A DNA stretch of 64,000 nucleotides, taken from positions 62,001 through 126,000 of the forward strand of contig RCTD01000001.1 in the NCBI GenBank assembly GCA_014898415.1, in the 5' to 3' direction. The stretch's first letter is position 1. Each line of letters opens with the position of its first letter. Positions 49,830-61,582 of the stretch are shown piece by piece. The position numbers and the translations under genes were made by a program. The DNA is from Stromatinia cepivora (lineage: Eukaryota > Ascomycota > Leotiomycetes > Helotiales > Sclerotiniaceae). The notes beneath the pieces are model-generated. The model was not told where the DNA came from and did not search any database. It saw only the letters and a program-made list of their open reading frames with translations.

Positions 49830-50660
49830 TCACTGGCTCTAGTAAGTGTGGCCGGCAACGAAGTCCAGCTCAACGAGAACTACAAAGCACTCTCTATACA
49901 ACTTGCATTTATCAGCCCTTCTCCGGCTCAAATATCAGCTTACACGCCAACTGCCACAACAGCACGGTCATATCCGCACCAAGGTCCAGTCTGGGGTATT
50001 TAGCCATCGAAAATTGGTTGCATCTTGCTAATCTCAATAGCCGCCTCAAGAACACTTCCTCCAACGGTGAATACTCAGCTTTGCGGCTGCAGGGTCGATA
50101 GCCTACATTGCAAATTCAATCCAACAACATCACTCGTCACAATCGCGTCAGTTCGAGCGACTTTATGTTCACAGAACTCGACCATTTGTAATAGATTTAC
50201 CTCGAATTCAGCAAGCTCAACTCATGGCACCTTCAGCATCTGTAATTTCTGGCAACAAGTTGTCTGGGCTCTCAATCAATACTATCTGAATACTAGAAAT
50301 TGCACGGAAAAGAACGACCTCGCCAAGCATGCAATCTCCAGCAAATTTGGATTCTAGCTGCAGCGACCTCTTAAGAAAAGCCGGTCCTTTAGACGAGACA
50401 CCCATCTATTCAAATACAGCAATGTCAAATTCAGTCACCACAGGCACCACAAAAACCACAATCACCGATCCGAAAACCAAATCTACTCTACCTCAATACC
50501 CTTATCCGGCGGAGCTATTACAGGAATAGTAGCTAGTGTCCTCCTAATATCCATAGCAGCCATCTCTCATCTTCCTACTTCTACACAGAAGAAAACAAGA
50601 ATCACAAACACCAGATGGAATTGTGGTGGCTCACATACACATGCACATGCAGAACTTTGA
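49830..50660 (+). pseudogene. Decayed gene for a Cys-rich surface protein (CVNH-like, X8-like and membrane segments)
   Basis: Pieces of one protein can be read in three frames. Around 49906-50035: FSGSNISLHANCHNSTVISA and following SSLGYLAIENW, reminiscent of a CVNH-type lectin repeat. Around 50115-50320: CSQNSTICNRFTSNSA and HGTFSICNFWQQ, then VWALNQYYLNTRNC, resembling the Cys-rich X8 (CBM43/GAS1) pattern. Around 50400-50510 a Thr/Ser-rich linker; then, one frame later, GGAITGIVASVLLISIAA as a membrane anchor. Frame changes and stops (TAG at 50100-50102 and TAG at 50356-50358) interrupt it and I cannot bridge them with good introns. The family match is inference; the order (secreted domains, Ser/Thr linker, anchor) is typical of fungal wall-sensor or GPI-like proteins. 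Confidence 0.4.
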
Positions 50661-51220
50661 AACGAGGGGCAAAAATCGGAATTATGGGCGAATGATACGT
50701 TGATTTCTACGAATGCGGAGATGACGACGACGAAGACAACGATGGAAAATAAACGGCTTGCTATGTTAATTAACTAGGAATCGGAGTACCGGTAGGGATG
50801 AGGAGATTTAGAGATGTCTTTGTTTATTGGGATTTGTGATGTTGGGAGTTAGATAGATGGATATAGTGTGGTTTGTAGTTTGCGGTTTGGAAATATGGAG
50901 ATAAATAAAAGGATCGAGTGTATAAAATAATATAAGCATATAAGCGGAATTATTTGGACGGATCGGATGGATATATCTATATATCTATACTCATTGTTTT
51001 GGAAGAAAGGAGTTAGTTGTGAGAAGATCATTTCTACTAGCAATTCTCGGTTAGAATGTATATATGGAGGAACCGAAAAAGGGGACTTTTAAATTCTAGC
51101 GTCCAATAATTTTAATTCCATCTAGAAAAACTAGTATAAATGCTAATATCAAACCACTTAACGCCATTACCATTCTTTTTGGACTATTTTGAGCTTAGGA
51201 TCACACATAGGATTCCTGTA

Positions 51221-52612
51221 TCATGGCAATTTATCCACATTTCCATTCAAACCATTCGTACCATTTGTTTCACCAGCTGTGAAATCTTCAATGTCCAATT
51301 TTTCAACAACCTTGTTCCAGCCAAAAGTATCCTTAATTTTTCCAGATTGAATTCCTTTCAGGGTGGTGAGAAGTTTTTGACAGATAGCGCCTGGGTCTTC
51401 GGAGGATGAGGGGATGTACTCTGTGGTTTTGGAGTCGGAGTTACGAGTTATAGAACGGATTGGAACAAGGGCAGCAGCAGTGCCGGCAGCCATTACTTCG
51501 GTGAAGGTGGGCAGTTCTTCGTATTTAATCTAGAGGAAGGATGTTAGTATGCGTGAGATAGGAGATGGGTAGTTGGAGGTGGAAGTGGTGAATGCAAGAT
51601 GGGAAAGGTAACGGGGAAGAGTCAAAAGGAAAAGTAAAACGATGGGAACAAGACTCTAAAAAGAAAAGAAAAAAGGAGGAAATAACTAACCGAGCGAACT
51701 TCTGTCTTCCATCCAAAACTCTTTCCAATTTCCAAAATACTATCAGATGTTACACTGGCAATAACGTTCTTGCTATCCGGGACTACCAATGTAATATTAT
51801 CTCCCTCCTTCTTCACACCAATAAATCCACTGGTAGAAAATTCGTCGATTTCACTGCGTGTTTGACTATCCAAATGTAATGTGATACCATATCCTTCACT
51901 CCTTGCTTTATCACTCCATCTCAATACAGGCGCATAATTTCCACCCACTTTTGCACTACCAGTTCCATGTGGTGCAGAACGATCGAATTCTTCAAGGATC
52001 AAGCACTTAACCGGGTGTACACCATGATAGACACCAACTGGGAGGACGTAAACGCAGAAAGTATATTCTTCTGGGGGATTCAATCCTAACTGAGCACTAG
52101 ATCCAAAAATCAAAGGACGAATATACATAGCAGCGCCTGTTTCATGAGGTGGTACATATTCTGCATTTAGAGAAACTGCAGCATGTACACAGTCCATGAA
52201 GATATTCTCAGGAATAGGAGGAATAGAAATGAATTCTGCGGAGTGTGCGAGACGAGCAGCGTTTTTGGTAGGGCGGAATATGGTTATGGAGGAGTCGCCA
52301 GGATTGCGGAAGGCTTTCATGCCTTCATAGGCTTGTTGGCCGTAGTTTAAGGCGGGAGACATGCCATGGAGGCGGAGGTAAGGGTCAGTGATGAATTTTG
52401 GAGGTGTCCATTTGCCGGTTTTAACTGAGTAATGAGATTCGATGTGGCCATTTACTGAAGCGGTATGTTAGTATTTCTTGAAAGGGTTGGGTTGGAGCAT
52501 TGCATCGAGTCATTAGTAGATGGGGAGCTAGGAATTTCACAGTACCTTCACGAAATTTAAAGCCAATATCGCTCCAGTCGATTGTGTTAACGGGGGGAGG
52601 TGGGAATGCCAT
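51221..52612 (-). CDS. Branched-chain amino-acid aminotransferase (class IV PLP enzyme)
   Basis: Exons 52612-52546, 52454-51691 and 51529-51221; 379 aa. The fold-type IV pattern is clear: ALNYGQQAYEGMKAFR, YIRPLIFGSSAQLGL, and the PLP lysine in GSAKVGGNYAP (K191), then a C-terminal EVMAAGTAAALVPIRSI that binds cofactor phosphate. Reaction: reversible transfer between Leu/Ile/Val and 2-oxoglutarate. There is no obvious mitochondrial presequence (MAFPPPPVNTIDWSDIGFKF), so a cytosolic form is likely. Related enzymes occur in secondary-metabolite clusters (ToxF type), but no cluster genes are nearby. Intron 2 is 161 nt with a GTTAGT donor and a long CT-rich/AG-rich interior. The C-terminus has a short Asn/Gly-rich tail. 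Confidence 0.92.
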
Positions 52613-53944
52613 ATTGAAAGTTGAAGGTTGAAAGTTGTTGTGATAAAGAATTGCTCAGAAACTCAAGAGGGTTGGAATGTAAAGTAGCACACCAACTTTT
52701 GAAGCTGTATAGGATTCAAAATTGTAGGATTCGAGATTGTTAATAAATCTTTTAACCTTCTCCTCGGGAAAGGTATTCACAGTCATCAGCCAAGCTCAAA
52801 AATATTTTATATTTCCGAGCTCGGAGAACGCGGGGTGATGGAAGGGATGAATGATGCTCCGGTATGTACCTGATCCAACTAAATGGAGTGGGGAAAGGTA
52901 GATGTTATTCTAGTCTAGTTTCACCCAGACCCACCTTTTGCATTATGTGATTATAAATTGTCCACTTAAAGGATCTTAAAAACCGTCTTTTAAATATCGA
53001 TTTTTTACTGGATTTGATCATTATTTTGTTATTCAATTATATAAAATAATTATACCTATATTATATTTTATAAATTAAATTAATATATATAAATACTCTG
53101 AAAATAATCTATTTTATGTTTTTTGAAAATATCAATCTATTATAATTTTGATATTTCAATTGTAATTTAAATAAAGTGATTTAAATATCGAAAATATAAT
53201 TTCAAAATGATATTAGAATATATTAGAAATGTAACTACTCCGCAAATTCGAAAATAAAATAAAATTTTTAAAAAATAACAAATCTACAAATCTACAAAAT
53301 AGAATAATATTAATTATAATAATTTAAAAAATAATTTAAATAGATTTTTTAAATCTTTTTATTTTTCTTTTTCGATATTATATTTCAAATTTTTTATAAT
53401 TTCAATATCAAAAAAATTATTACGTTAAATAATTTTGAATTTCGTATAAAATATATAATTTAGAAGATAACTTTCTAAATCCTTTACAAAAAACTTGTTT
53501 AAAAAAACTAATTAATTTTCAAAGCTTCGAAGAAATGAGTTTTAAATAAACATTAGACTAGATGTTATTCCCTATACTTTTATAACCAACTAGAAGGCGA
53601 TCCTGGATGAATATGAAACAATCGGATCGAGCGAATAAGAATCTTGGAATTAATTTATTGGAGGGATGAAGTTCTAAAATGGGAGTATAATCATGCTATG
53701 TAGTTGGGATGGTTTTATCGAATGTTCGGATTTCCTTTCTTTTTTCCTTTTCCTTTTCACTCAATTTCTCGAGTAAATGATTAACATTCATTAACGTTCA
53801 ATTGCCGCTTCTATCTCATCCTTTGTTGCGAATAACACATTCGGAGCCGAGTTCCATCGTAAAATCAGCCTTCATCTGCACAGTCAGCCAACCATATCAT
53901 AATCATCAATACAAGATCGCATACTTGTCTGAACACAAAACAGC
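52613..53944. other. Intergenic with AT-rich transposon remnant
   Basis: Between divergent promoters (aminotransferase minus, sulfhydryl oxidase plus). Most of it is the AT-rich element at 52911-53560 described separately. The ~370 bp before 53945 are the oxidase promoter. Confidence 0.5.
52911..53560. mobile_element. 650-bp non-autonomous DNA transposon remnant, AT-converted
   Basis: The 10-mer GATGTTATTC occurs directly on both sides (52901-52910 and 53561-53570). Immediately inside, the ends are inverted: left TAGTCTAGTTT, right (reverse complement) TAGTCTAATGTTT. The interior is extremely AT-rich without ORFs, as if RIP-mutated. A 10-bp duplication plus terminal inverted repeats suggests a Mutator-like (8-11 bp TSD) origin; hAT is less likely. 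The inverted ends are short and diverge after about 10 bp. Confidence 0.5.
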
Positions 53945-54652
53945 ATGGCTCGGAAACCTCATTTTACTCTTGCGGGAATAGCTGTAGCGGCTTTCCTATG
54001 CATATTCTTTGTACTCACATTTCGCAATCAAAATCATGGAACAAGAGCTGTAGATTATGGCACAGAGAGTGATTATAATGCTGAATTCCCCTTGGATAAA
54101 ACACCAATTCTTGTCGATAATAATGTTCTTCATGGAGCCGCCACTGCTCCTAAGCTGGAAAATGCTACTTTGAAGTATGTGCGCCGGGTTTGCAAGATGT
54201 CATTGAAATGACTTGATTTTTGTACTTGCTAACGATCATCGCCCTTTAGAGCAGAACTCGGCCACGCAGCCTGGAAAGTCTTACACACGATGATGGCGAA
54301 ATTCCCCGATAAGCCCACAGAGGAAGATAGCTCAGCTCTAAAATCTTACATCCATCTCTTTGCTCGCCTCTATCCATGTGGCGACTGCGCGCGCCATTTC
54401 CAAGGGCTGTTAAAGAAATATCCACCGCAGGTTGCGACGAGGAGTACGGCAGCGGCATGGGCTTGTCATGTGCATAATGAGGTTAATAAAAGGTTGAAGA
54501 AGGAAATATTTGATTGTAGTAAGATTGGGGACTTTTATGATTGTGGGTGTGCGGAAGATGGAGAACCTGGGAAGGCTGGAGAGGGAAAGACGGAGGTTAA
54601 GAAAGGAGAAGGAGAGGGGTTCACTCCGTTAGAGTTAGATAAGGAAGGGTAG
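53945..54652 (+). CDS. ERV2: FAD-linked sulfhydryl oxidase, Erv2 type
   Basis: Exons 53945-54174 and 54250-54652; 210 aa. An N-terminal signal anchor (about residues 9-26, LAGIAVAAFLCIFFVLTF) points to the secretory pathway. The ERV/ALR domain follows: ELGHAAWKVLHTMMAKFP, the redox pair C120-G-D-C123 next to FAD (PCGDCARHF), the motif ACHVHNEVNKRLKK, and a C-terminal FDCSKIGDFYDCGC. Known role: Erv2 makes disulfides in the ER using oxygen. The distal Cys-rich shuttle region followed by a Gly/Lys/Glu tail fits fungal Erv2 rather than mitochondrial Erv1. The 75-nt intron has a GTATGT donor. Confidence 0.9.
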
Positions 54653-55339
54653 GTTTTTACTGGGCTTAAGGATATGATTGAGGAGATGATGCTAATAGCG
54701 TGACTATAGTTTGACTCGAGGAGGTTAGAACTTGTCATTGAGCGCAAGTTTACAGAGGGAATTGAGCGTCTGGTCCACAGCAAGCTTATCTGAATGCAGT
54801 GCGAAAGAGGAAAGTGCAGGAGCTTGCCGCAGGTCTACTTGTGTGCTATCCGGGCCATGTAAGATCAGGAATCGAGGGCAGCTAAACTATCGAAGCATGG
54901 CGTTATGTAGAGTTTTGAGTATAGGGCATTATTGTATAGATTGGAATGGGCAGGGGAAACTCCAACGAAAGTTGTCAGAGTAGCCATTTGTATAAATTGT
55001 AAATAGCAAAGACTTGGTATATATTTTATATTTCTCTTTTTTTAAAACTACGAGCTTCATGTATACTAGGGGTTCGCTAGCCCCCCTCTCAAAGGCAAAC
55101 CTAAGCAAGCTCACCGGGGGCGGGATTAGCCGCCAAGCTCAAATCATCATCACCACGTGATCTGCATCACCTCCGCGCTTGCTTGCTTGCCTTGCCTTGC
55201 CTCGCGTCTAAGGTCTGCCTGCTCGAGAGCTTCAAATTGGTAGCTCATCTTCCATTTTCAACGAGCATAACGATTAACGATTCGCATTTGTTTTCCTACA
55301 TATTCCAGGTTTCGCAAGAACAATATCAGTACTTTCAAG
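54653..55339. other. Intergenic
   Basis: Spacer between the tandem sulfhydryl oxidase and PRE3-like genes. Contains CACGTGATCTGCATCAC near 55153 and a (TTGCC)-rich stretch at 55181-55202, probably promoter-linked. No separate gene seen. Confidence 0.5.
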
Positions 55340-56311
55340 ATGGAGTTTGGGAACACAGGAATGTTGAATGAAGGTATTTGGGCGCGCAACTCAGCCTCCA
55401 ATAAAGTTGAAACTGACCGGAGCTTCCTAAAGATGGCATCCATGTCGATATGGATCGTTTGAAGAAGGGAGAGGTCAAGTAAGATAGATCTGTCCTATAT
55501 TTTGAGCTTTACTGACATTATATGATAGCTTAGGAACCTCCATGTAAGAAACCTTGAGACCACGACACAACAACATTCTATGAAGAGCAGCATTGACATT
55601 CATTGTAGTATGGCCATAAACTTTAAGGATGGTGTCATTCTAGGTCAGTTCTCTTGAAACACAATCTGCGGGGTATGACAAATACTGATGGGCGGATTGA
55701 ACAGGTGCGGATAGTAGAACAACAACCGGAGCATATATCGCAAATCGGGTTACGGACAAGCTCACCCAAGTTCATGATACAATTTGGTGTTGTAGATCAG
55801 GGTCTGCAGCTGATACTCAAGCTGTTGCGGATATTGTTCATTACCAGTTGGGAATGTATGGAGTTTTAAATGGCAAAACACCAACTACACAAACGGCTGC
55901 AGCTATGTTCCAGGAACTCTGCTACGATAACAAGGATCAACTGAGGTATGAATAGAGTTCAACTGCGGCTTTCTCATTCTAATTCGAATTAGTGCCGGTT
56001 TGATTATTGCTGGTTGGGATGAACGACACGGAGGTCAAGTTTACTCAATACCATTAGGAGGATCATTACACAAGCAATCTTATGCTATTGGAGGATCTGG
56101 TTCGACATATATCTACGGATACTGTGATGCAAACTGGAAGGAGGGTATGGAAGAGGCTGATGCTGTTGATTTTGTCAAGGGCGCATTGCAGGAGGCTATT
56201 AAATGGGATGGGAGTTCCGGAGGTGTCATCAGAATGGTGGTCTTGACAGCTAAGGGAGCGAACAGGCATCTATACCTGCCAGACACGAATTATACTGTTC
56301 GTCATCAATAG
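55340..56311 (+). CDS. PRE3: 20S proteasome subunit beta-1 (PRE3/PSMB6 type)
   Basis: Six exons: 55340-55373, 55433-55478, 55529-55543, 55609-55643, 55705-55945, 55993-56311; 229 aa. The propeptide (29 aa, ending NLG) is followed by the catalytic Thr30 (Thr1 of the mature subunit) in LG-TSIMAINF. Active-site surroundings are intact: [38 protein letters not shown] (Lys33 of the mature numbering) and [18 protein letters not shown]. The C-terminus ends [11 protein letters not shown]. Known role: caspase-like activity of the core proteasome. Exon 3 is only 15 nt and encodes the processing site itself. No RIP damage; all splice junctions keep frame. With ECM29 this is the second proteasome gene in the window. 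Confidence 0.93.
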
Positions 56312-57084
56312 ATGATGAATGAATGTACGAATAGAACTCGACAATAATACCACGGAGTTTACGCAATGGATTAATTTGCAGGGTTTCATGGCGGTCAATG
56401 AGAGAAAGTTGCATTTTATATGAAGCGGTGAGATTAAGAATAGGAAGATTCTCATGTGTGGCTTCCGATCCATCGTATCACATTCCTTCTAGAAGTGTGA
56501 TTTGATACTTTTTGAGTGTTACAACATATGTGTGATTGTCATACCGGGACAATCTAAATGAAGAAGATGCGATAGGTTTTCCTTTGATGCTTCTAGTGAT
56601 ATAAAATTAAAGGTACTTCGGTATTGACGCGTGGATGTAAGATTATCTAGTTCTATTTGAGGTTATCCTGGGTATATTTTTGATGGGAAATACAAGCCTC
56701 AACTCCAAGACTCCTTTAGATTTAAGAGCGGAACCGGACTGGGTTTGTGATATCTATTGGCTCGATGGATGGGTTCAACAATGATATTGTTGGTTGCTGG
56801 AAGGTTACTAGGTCTTGCCAAAAATGTATGTATGCTTCATATAGCAATAGATACTACCTACCTACTTACCGGTACTGTGATAATCAAGCTCATGTATGGT
56901 TTAGATTTACTTAAATAATTGATACTAGGTAAGACTAGTACTTATCTGATATTCATTTAATCTGGATTAATCGTATCATTTGTATCATTCTTTAATTTCT
57001 TCTTCAGAAAGAGATATCTACCTATATCAATACTTTTTAGATAACATCCTATCAAAAGCTTCTTGAATACATTTTCTTTTCTTT

Positions 57085-57116
<32 letters not shown>

Positions 57117-58089
57117 TCCTTCTTTCCTTCTTTCCTTCCTTCCTTCCTTCCTGTTTATCACCATCTTGCATTTTACTGAATCAGTTTATCTTCATTCATT
57201 GGTTCTTCTTTCAGATTGTTCCAGGTGGGACTTCTAGGAATTCAGGGTTCTGAAGTTTTCGTCATAGGAACCTTGGATCTATTTTACTACGGCCAGTGAT
57301 AAGTGAACCACACATCCACACCTCAACCTGGTGAATTTCTTCGGTTCATTCAAATCACGTCCCTCATCCACCCATCCACCCACCATCCACTCATCCATCC
57401 ACCACCCATCAACATAATAATTCACATTTAACCTCCTTCTATTATTGATACAATACAGATACAATACAGTATCAACACTTTTGGTGAAAATAATTGTATT
57501 TTTTTCAATAATCATTGGATTATATGAGAAATACTTTGATAAATTACAATTTTCAAATCTCCTTTCTATGAATGTTGCAGGTAAGCTTTCACTCTTTTCT
57601 TAATATGTACCAACCAATACTGGGTTTATGGGACATCCTTTTACCCCCACGAAAGATTTATAAAATGGCAACTAAATGGCGCGTCTTCACCACCATTCAA
57701 CCCTTTGTCAGCCAAATGTGAACTTGTTATTGCAATTCATAATGATATTCAATACTGGAAGTTTTTGCCAGGGTATATTTGGCAGTTGTTAAAGAGTCAA
57801 AGGAAGGATTGTTTTGATACTGGTGTCTATTTACCTTTTTACCCGGTAGTCAAAGACCGATCGATCGATCGATAGGCAAAGTACCTTCACGATAAGACTT
57901 TTGGGAAACCTCTTGGCCACTTCTTCACCAACGACAACGACTTAGTTGCCGCTCATGAGTTTTTAAAGACCTCCTACCATTATTCTACTCTCTCTTTTCT
58001 CCAGATTATTCCGGCCATCGCAGATTTGGAAGAACTAAGCTAATCGCGTACGGCTGATCAGGTTTTCACAACCATCAAACTTACTTGAC
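56312..58089. other. Intergenic with simple repeats
   Basis: Long 5' region of the cyclin gene. A (TTTC)n/(CTTC)n tract runs at about 57076-57152 and an ATCC-rich tract at about 57364-57410. No coding sequence recognised. Confidence 0.5.
57076..57152. repeat. (TTTC)n to (TTCC)n microsatellite
   Basis: A pyrimidine-only tract made of TTTC units grading into CTTC/TTCC units, about 0.9 kb upstream of the cyclin start. It could mark a promoter T/C tract, common in fungi. Confidence 0.85.
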
Positions 58090-59533
58090 ATGGCTGCGGT
58101 GATTGATTTTGTGTCAGATTCATCGCGCTTTCACCCCCATACAATGATACCCGGCGCAGGGCATCATGGATCTTCAGAGGATTCACCATATCGACAACCT
58201 TCCAGGTCTAGAGTCGAGCCTCCACTAAGTTCGAAACCCCACCCCACATCAGTAAATGATGGCACCCCTCCTCCAAGCGCAAACACTCAAGCCAAATATG
58301 CCGACTCTCACGATGTAGACCATCGCACAAGAGTGAAGTCGGAACCAATTTCTCCTCCTTCGAGTTCGAGTCCAAATCCAGGTTCATTTACAAGTCAACA
58401 AACCTTTCCACCATCTTCGGGTCCTCATGCACGATCCGAACATCCGCATACGATGAGTACGGATTCTCCTCTTAAATCTCGAAATATATGTGCGACTTCT
58501 GAACGGACTATTACAAGATCAGCAAAGTCTCTTGATGATGTACAAAAATATGGTGGTAACACCATCAAAGTTCGAGATTTGGCACATATCGAAAGTTTCG
58601 CCAGCGAAGAATTCCTTTCATTTAGAGGTCAACCTGGATGTCAACGTACAGCAGATGATCCTGGATTGAAATACGAGATTAGTGGCATGCCCATTACGGA
58701 TATTATTGAAATGGTAGCTGGACTTTTGACCAAAATCACCACCACAAACGATCGTCAACATGAAGCCTTGCAAAGAGCCATTCCATCTGCCGAGAGCACA
58801 ACCAATCTTACTGGACTTTCCTCGAGCGTACTAGCATTTCATGGAAAGAATGTGCCTAGCATTACGATTTTAAGTTACTTGACTCGAATACACAAGTACT
58901 GCCCAACAACATACGAGGTGTTCTTGAGCTTGTTGGTCTACTTTGATAGAATGACGGAAAGAGTTAACGCAGCACCAATAAATGCTATGCGACGAGAGTC
59001 AATGGATCAGGATAATTCTCGACCGTCGTCCACTTACTCTGCCGAAGGTTCCGATTTGGCGGACACTCCACCAGGAGCTAGAAGCGTTCCTGAACTCAAA
59101 TCAGAGTTCGAAAATGCTCAATATACTCACTCACCTGGACCTGAACCTGGATTGGCTCAGTTCCCTCTCTCACACTTCTTTGTAGTTGACAGCTTTAATA
59201 TTCATCGTTTGGTTATTGCTGGCGTTACTTGTGCAAGCAAATTCTTCTCTGATGTATTCTACACGAATTCTAGATACGCCAAGGTAAGGTTATTGACGAA
59301 TTATCTCTTTCTTAATACTGACGTTTGTGTAGGTTGGTGGATTGCCATTGAATGAATTAAATCATTTGGAGCTTCAGTTCTTACTATTGAACGATTTTCG
59401 ATTATCCGTACCGGTAGAAGAATTGGAAGCTTATGGTACCATGCTTGTGGATTTTTATGCTCGAGAGATTCTTGATCAAAAACAAGGAAGTGGTATGACA
59501 GGAATTGCATACAAACAAGAGACAGCATCTTGA
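58090..59533 (+). CDS. PHO80/PREG-like cyclin (Pcl family)
   Basis: Exons 58090-59283 and 59333-59533; 464 aa, intron 49 nt, phase 0. The first ~170 residues are disordered, rich in Ser, Pro and His. The cyclin box begins near FHGKNVPSITILSYLTRIHK and continues YEVFLSLLVYFDRMTERVNA. A ~65-residue Ser/Pro/acidic insertion (about 298-362) interrupts it, then FFVVDSFNIHRLVIAGVTCA, SKFFSDVFYTNSRYAKVGGL and NELNHLELQFLLLNDFRL complete it. The HRLVIAGVTCASKFFSD and NSRYAKVGGL motifs are diagnostic for Pho80-type cyclins. Known role: partner of a Pho85-type kinase; Neurospora PREG represses phosphate-starvation genes. Assignment to PREG itself rather than a sister Pcl is less certain. Confidence 0.87.
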
Positions 59534-60775
59534 GATTTCAACGATTCTAATGTTTCTGGATGTAAGGAATCATGAAATCTTTCCTCATGTGTTGGTGACT
59601 GTCTGTGGTTAAGACAGATGTTGGTTATTAGGTCAACTGGATGATAGCAGTTCTCGATGATGATGATGGTGATGATGAGCTTTCAGCAATATAGATTTTC
59701 TTCCTCGTTTATATGCGAGGTCAGCGGCTTCTTTTCCCTTTTCTATTTCTCTTATTTGAGATGGATTTGGTTTGGAGCAATCGATCATAAAAGATACCCT
59801 TCTTCTTCTTACTCTCTCTTAATATCACTTTGCAAAGACTACAGATCTCGAATTTGGTTCTATCACGTAGCATCGTGTTTCATTTTTGATAGTCTAGTCT
59901 TCTTGCGGATTTAGTCCTGGGAATGAATGGATCATGTTAGATTTTGCTCTTTTTCTTTTTTTTTTTTTTTGGGAATGGAATTCATAGGGGTGCAGTGGGT
60001 TGATATAAGAAGGCAGAGCAGACAGGAAGACAAGCAGATATTGGTTAAGTAGCATTAAATTGATGCACTTTTTGAGATATGGAGGGGAATACACGCAGAT
60101 TAGCATATGGCTAATTTGGTGATGCGTTATTATTCATCAAAGATAGCATGGTTTTGGTGGATAAAATAAATGGATGGAGCTCAATGCTTGAGCAGGGCAG
60201 AAAATAGCGAAAGCTATGATACGAGATATGACGACAATAACTGGAGATGAATGGATAGATGCATGGATGCTTGCTTGTATGCATGCATGCATGCATGGGG
60301 ATATGAATGGGAGTATGAACTTTAGAGGTACGAATGAATGCTTGATATGGCGTTGGAGGGAGGAGTAATTGGATGGGTATGGACCTGTTTGTGTGTGTTT
60401 TTTTATACATTGCTTTTGGTAGCTTTCTTTAGCTCTCTTGTTTTTTTTTGCTAAGGGATTTTTTGTTTGTTTGTGGTGGTGGAGTGGGGGTGAGGGTATG
60501 TAGGTAGCTTGGATGGGAGGTGCGGGAAGGGAAGGGGAGGGAGGAAAGGGGGAAAAGTTAGTTGATGTAGATTGAGTTAAGTTGAGTTGACATATAATCT
60601 CACAACTCAAATCCAAGCTCCTTTATAAACCAACCACCAAACTCTAAATTTACTTCTCTCTTATATCCCATCCCATCCCATCCCATCCCATATCTCAAAC
60701 TCTCTCTTCTCAATGACATACAAACCGAGCAGGCGGACCTATAAATCTATATCCTGTAGATGTTTTAATCATGAT
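59534..60775. other. Intergenic, simple repeats
   Basis: 3' region of the cyclin gene. Contains a T-tract (about 59950-59968), a (GCAT)n tract at 60279-60296 and a (CATCC)n run at 60669-60690. Overlapping minus-strand ORFs here are simple-sequence artefacts. No gene seen. Confidence 0.5.
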
Positions 60776-60777
60776 TA

Positions 60778-61580
60778 AGTCAACTACCTCACATATGAGC
60801 CACCTCTCTTGTGGGCCACTCTTTTACATCAAAAATTATAAAAATCAGCGTTTTTAATTTTCTTATTTATGAATATAATTTTCTGAAATTTTGAATATAG
60901 ATTTATTATTTATATAATAGTAAATTCTTGAAATTTCGAATTTTTCGTAATTTTTTTTCATTGAGATATTTAAAATTGAATTTTCGAATTTTAATTTGTA
61001 TACGATTTATATATAAATTAAAGAAAATACAAAAATCTTGAATAACTTTTCAACAAAAATAATGAAAAAATAAATTGTTAGTTTTTATAAAATCCTTGAA
61101 TCGAATTTCTTAAAATGAATCAAATTTTAAAATTTTAATATTTATAAATAAGATTTTATTTATCTTTTTATATTTTATAAGGATTAAAAATTATAATATT
61201 TTTAATAAAAGATTTTTTTTATAAATTATTATATATAATAATTAAATTCATTTTGTAGGATATGATTTTATAATTTCCAAAAAAAAAAAAATATTTTTAA
61301 TTATTTTTATTGAAAAATTATTCAAGATTTTAATGTTTTTTAATTTGTATATAAAATTATATATAAATTGAAATCGAAATTTCAATCTTGAAAATTTCAA
61401 CGAAAACAAAATTTAAAATTATGAAATTTTTAGAATTGATATCTATATAAAGAATTTATATTTTAAATTTTAATTAATTATATTAATTTGTTATAAAGTT
61501 ATTAATAAATGAAAATCGTGATTTTTGATATAAAAGAATGATTTATAAGAGGGGGTGGTTTATATATAGAGTAGTTGACT
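60778..61580. mobile_element. 803-bp AT-rich fold-back element with TA flanks
   Basis: The two ends are inverted copies: left AGTCAACTACCTCACATATG, right (reverse complement) AGTCAACTACTCTATATATA. After this both arms read CCACC(T/C)C(T/C)CTT and TTTTA(C/T)ATCAAAAAT. Similarity returns deep inside (left near 61037, TTGAATAACTTTTCAAC; right the equivalent ~255 bp in), so each arm is about 290 bp or more. Arm differences are mainly transitions and the interior is very AT-rich, consistent with RIP. TA dinucleotides (60776-60777 and 61581-61582) flank it, suggesting a Tc1/mariner-type origin. No coding capacity. Confidence 0.75.
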
Positions 61581-61582
61581 TA

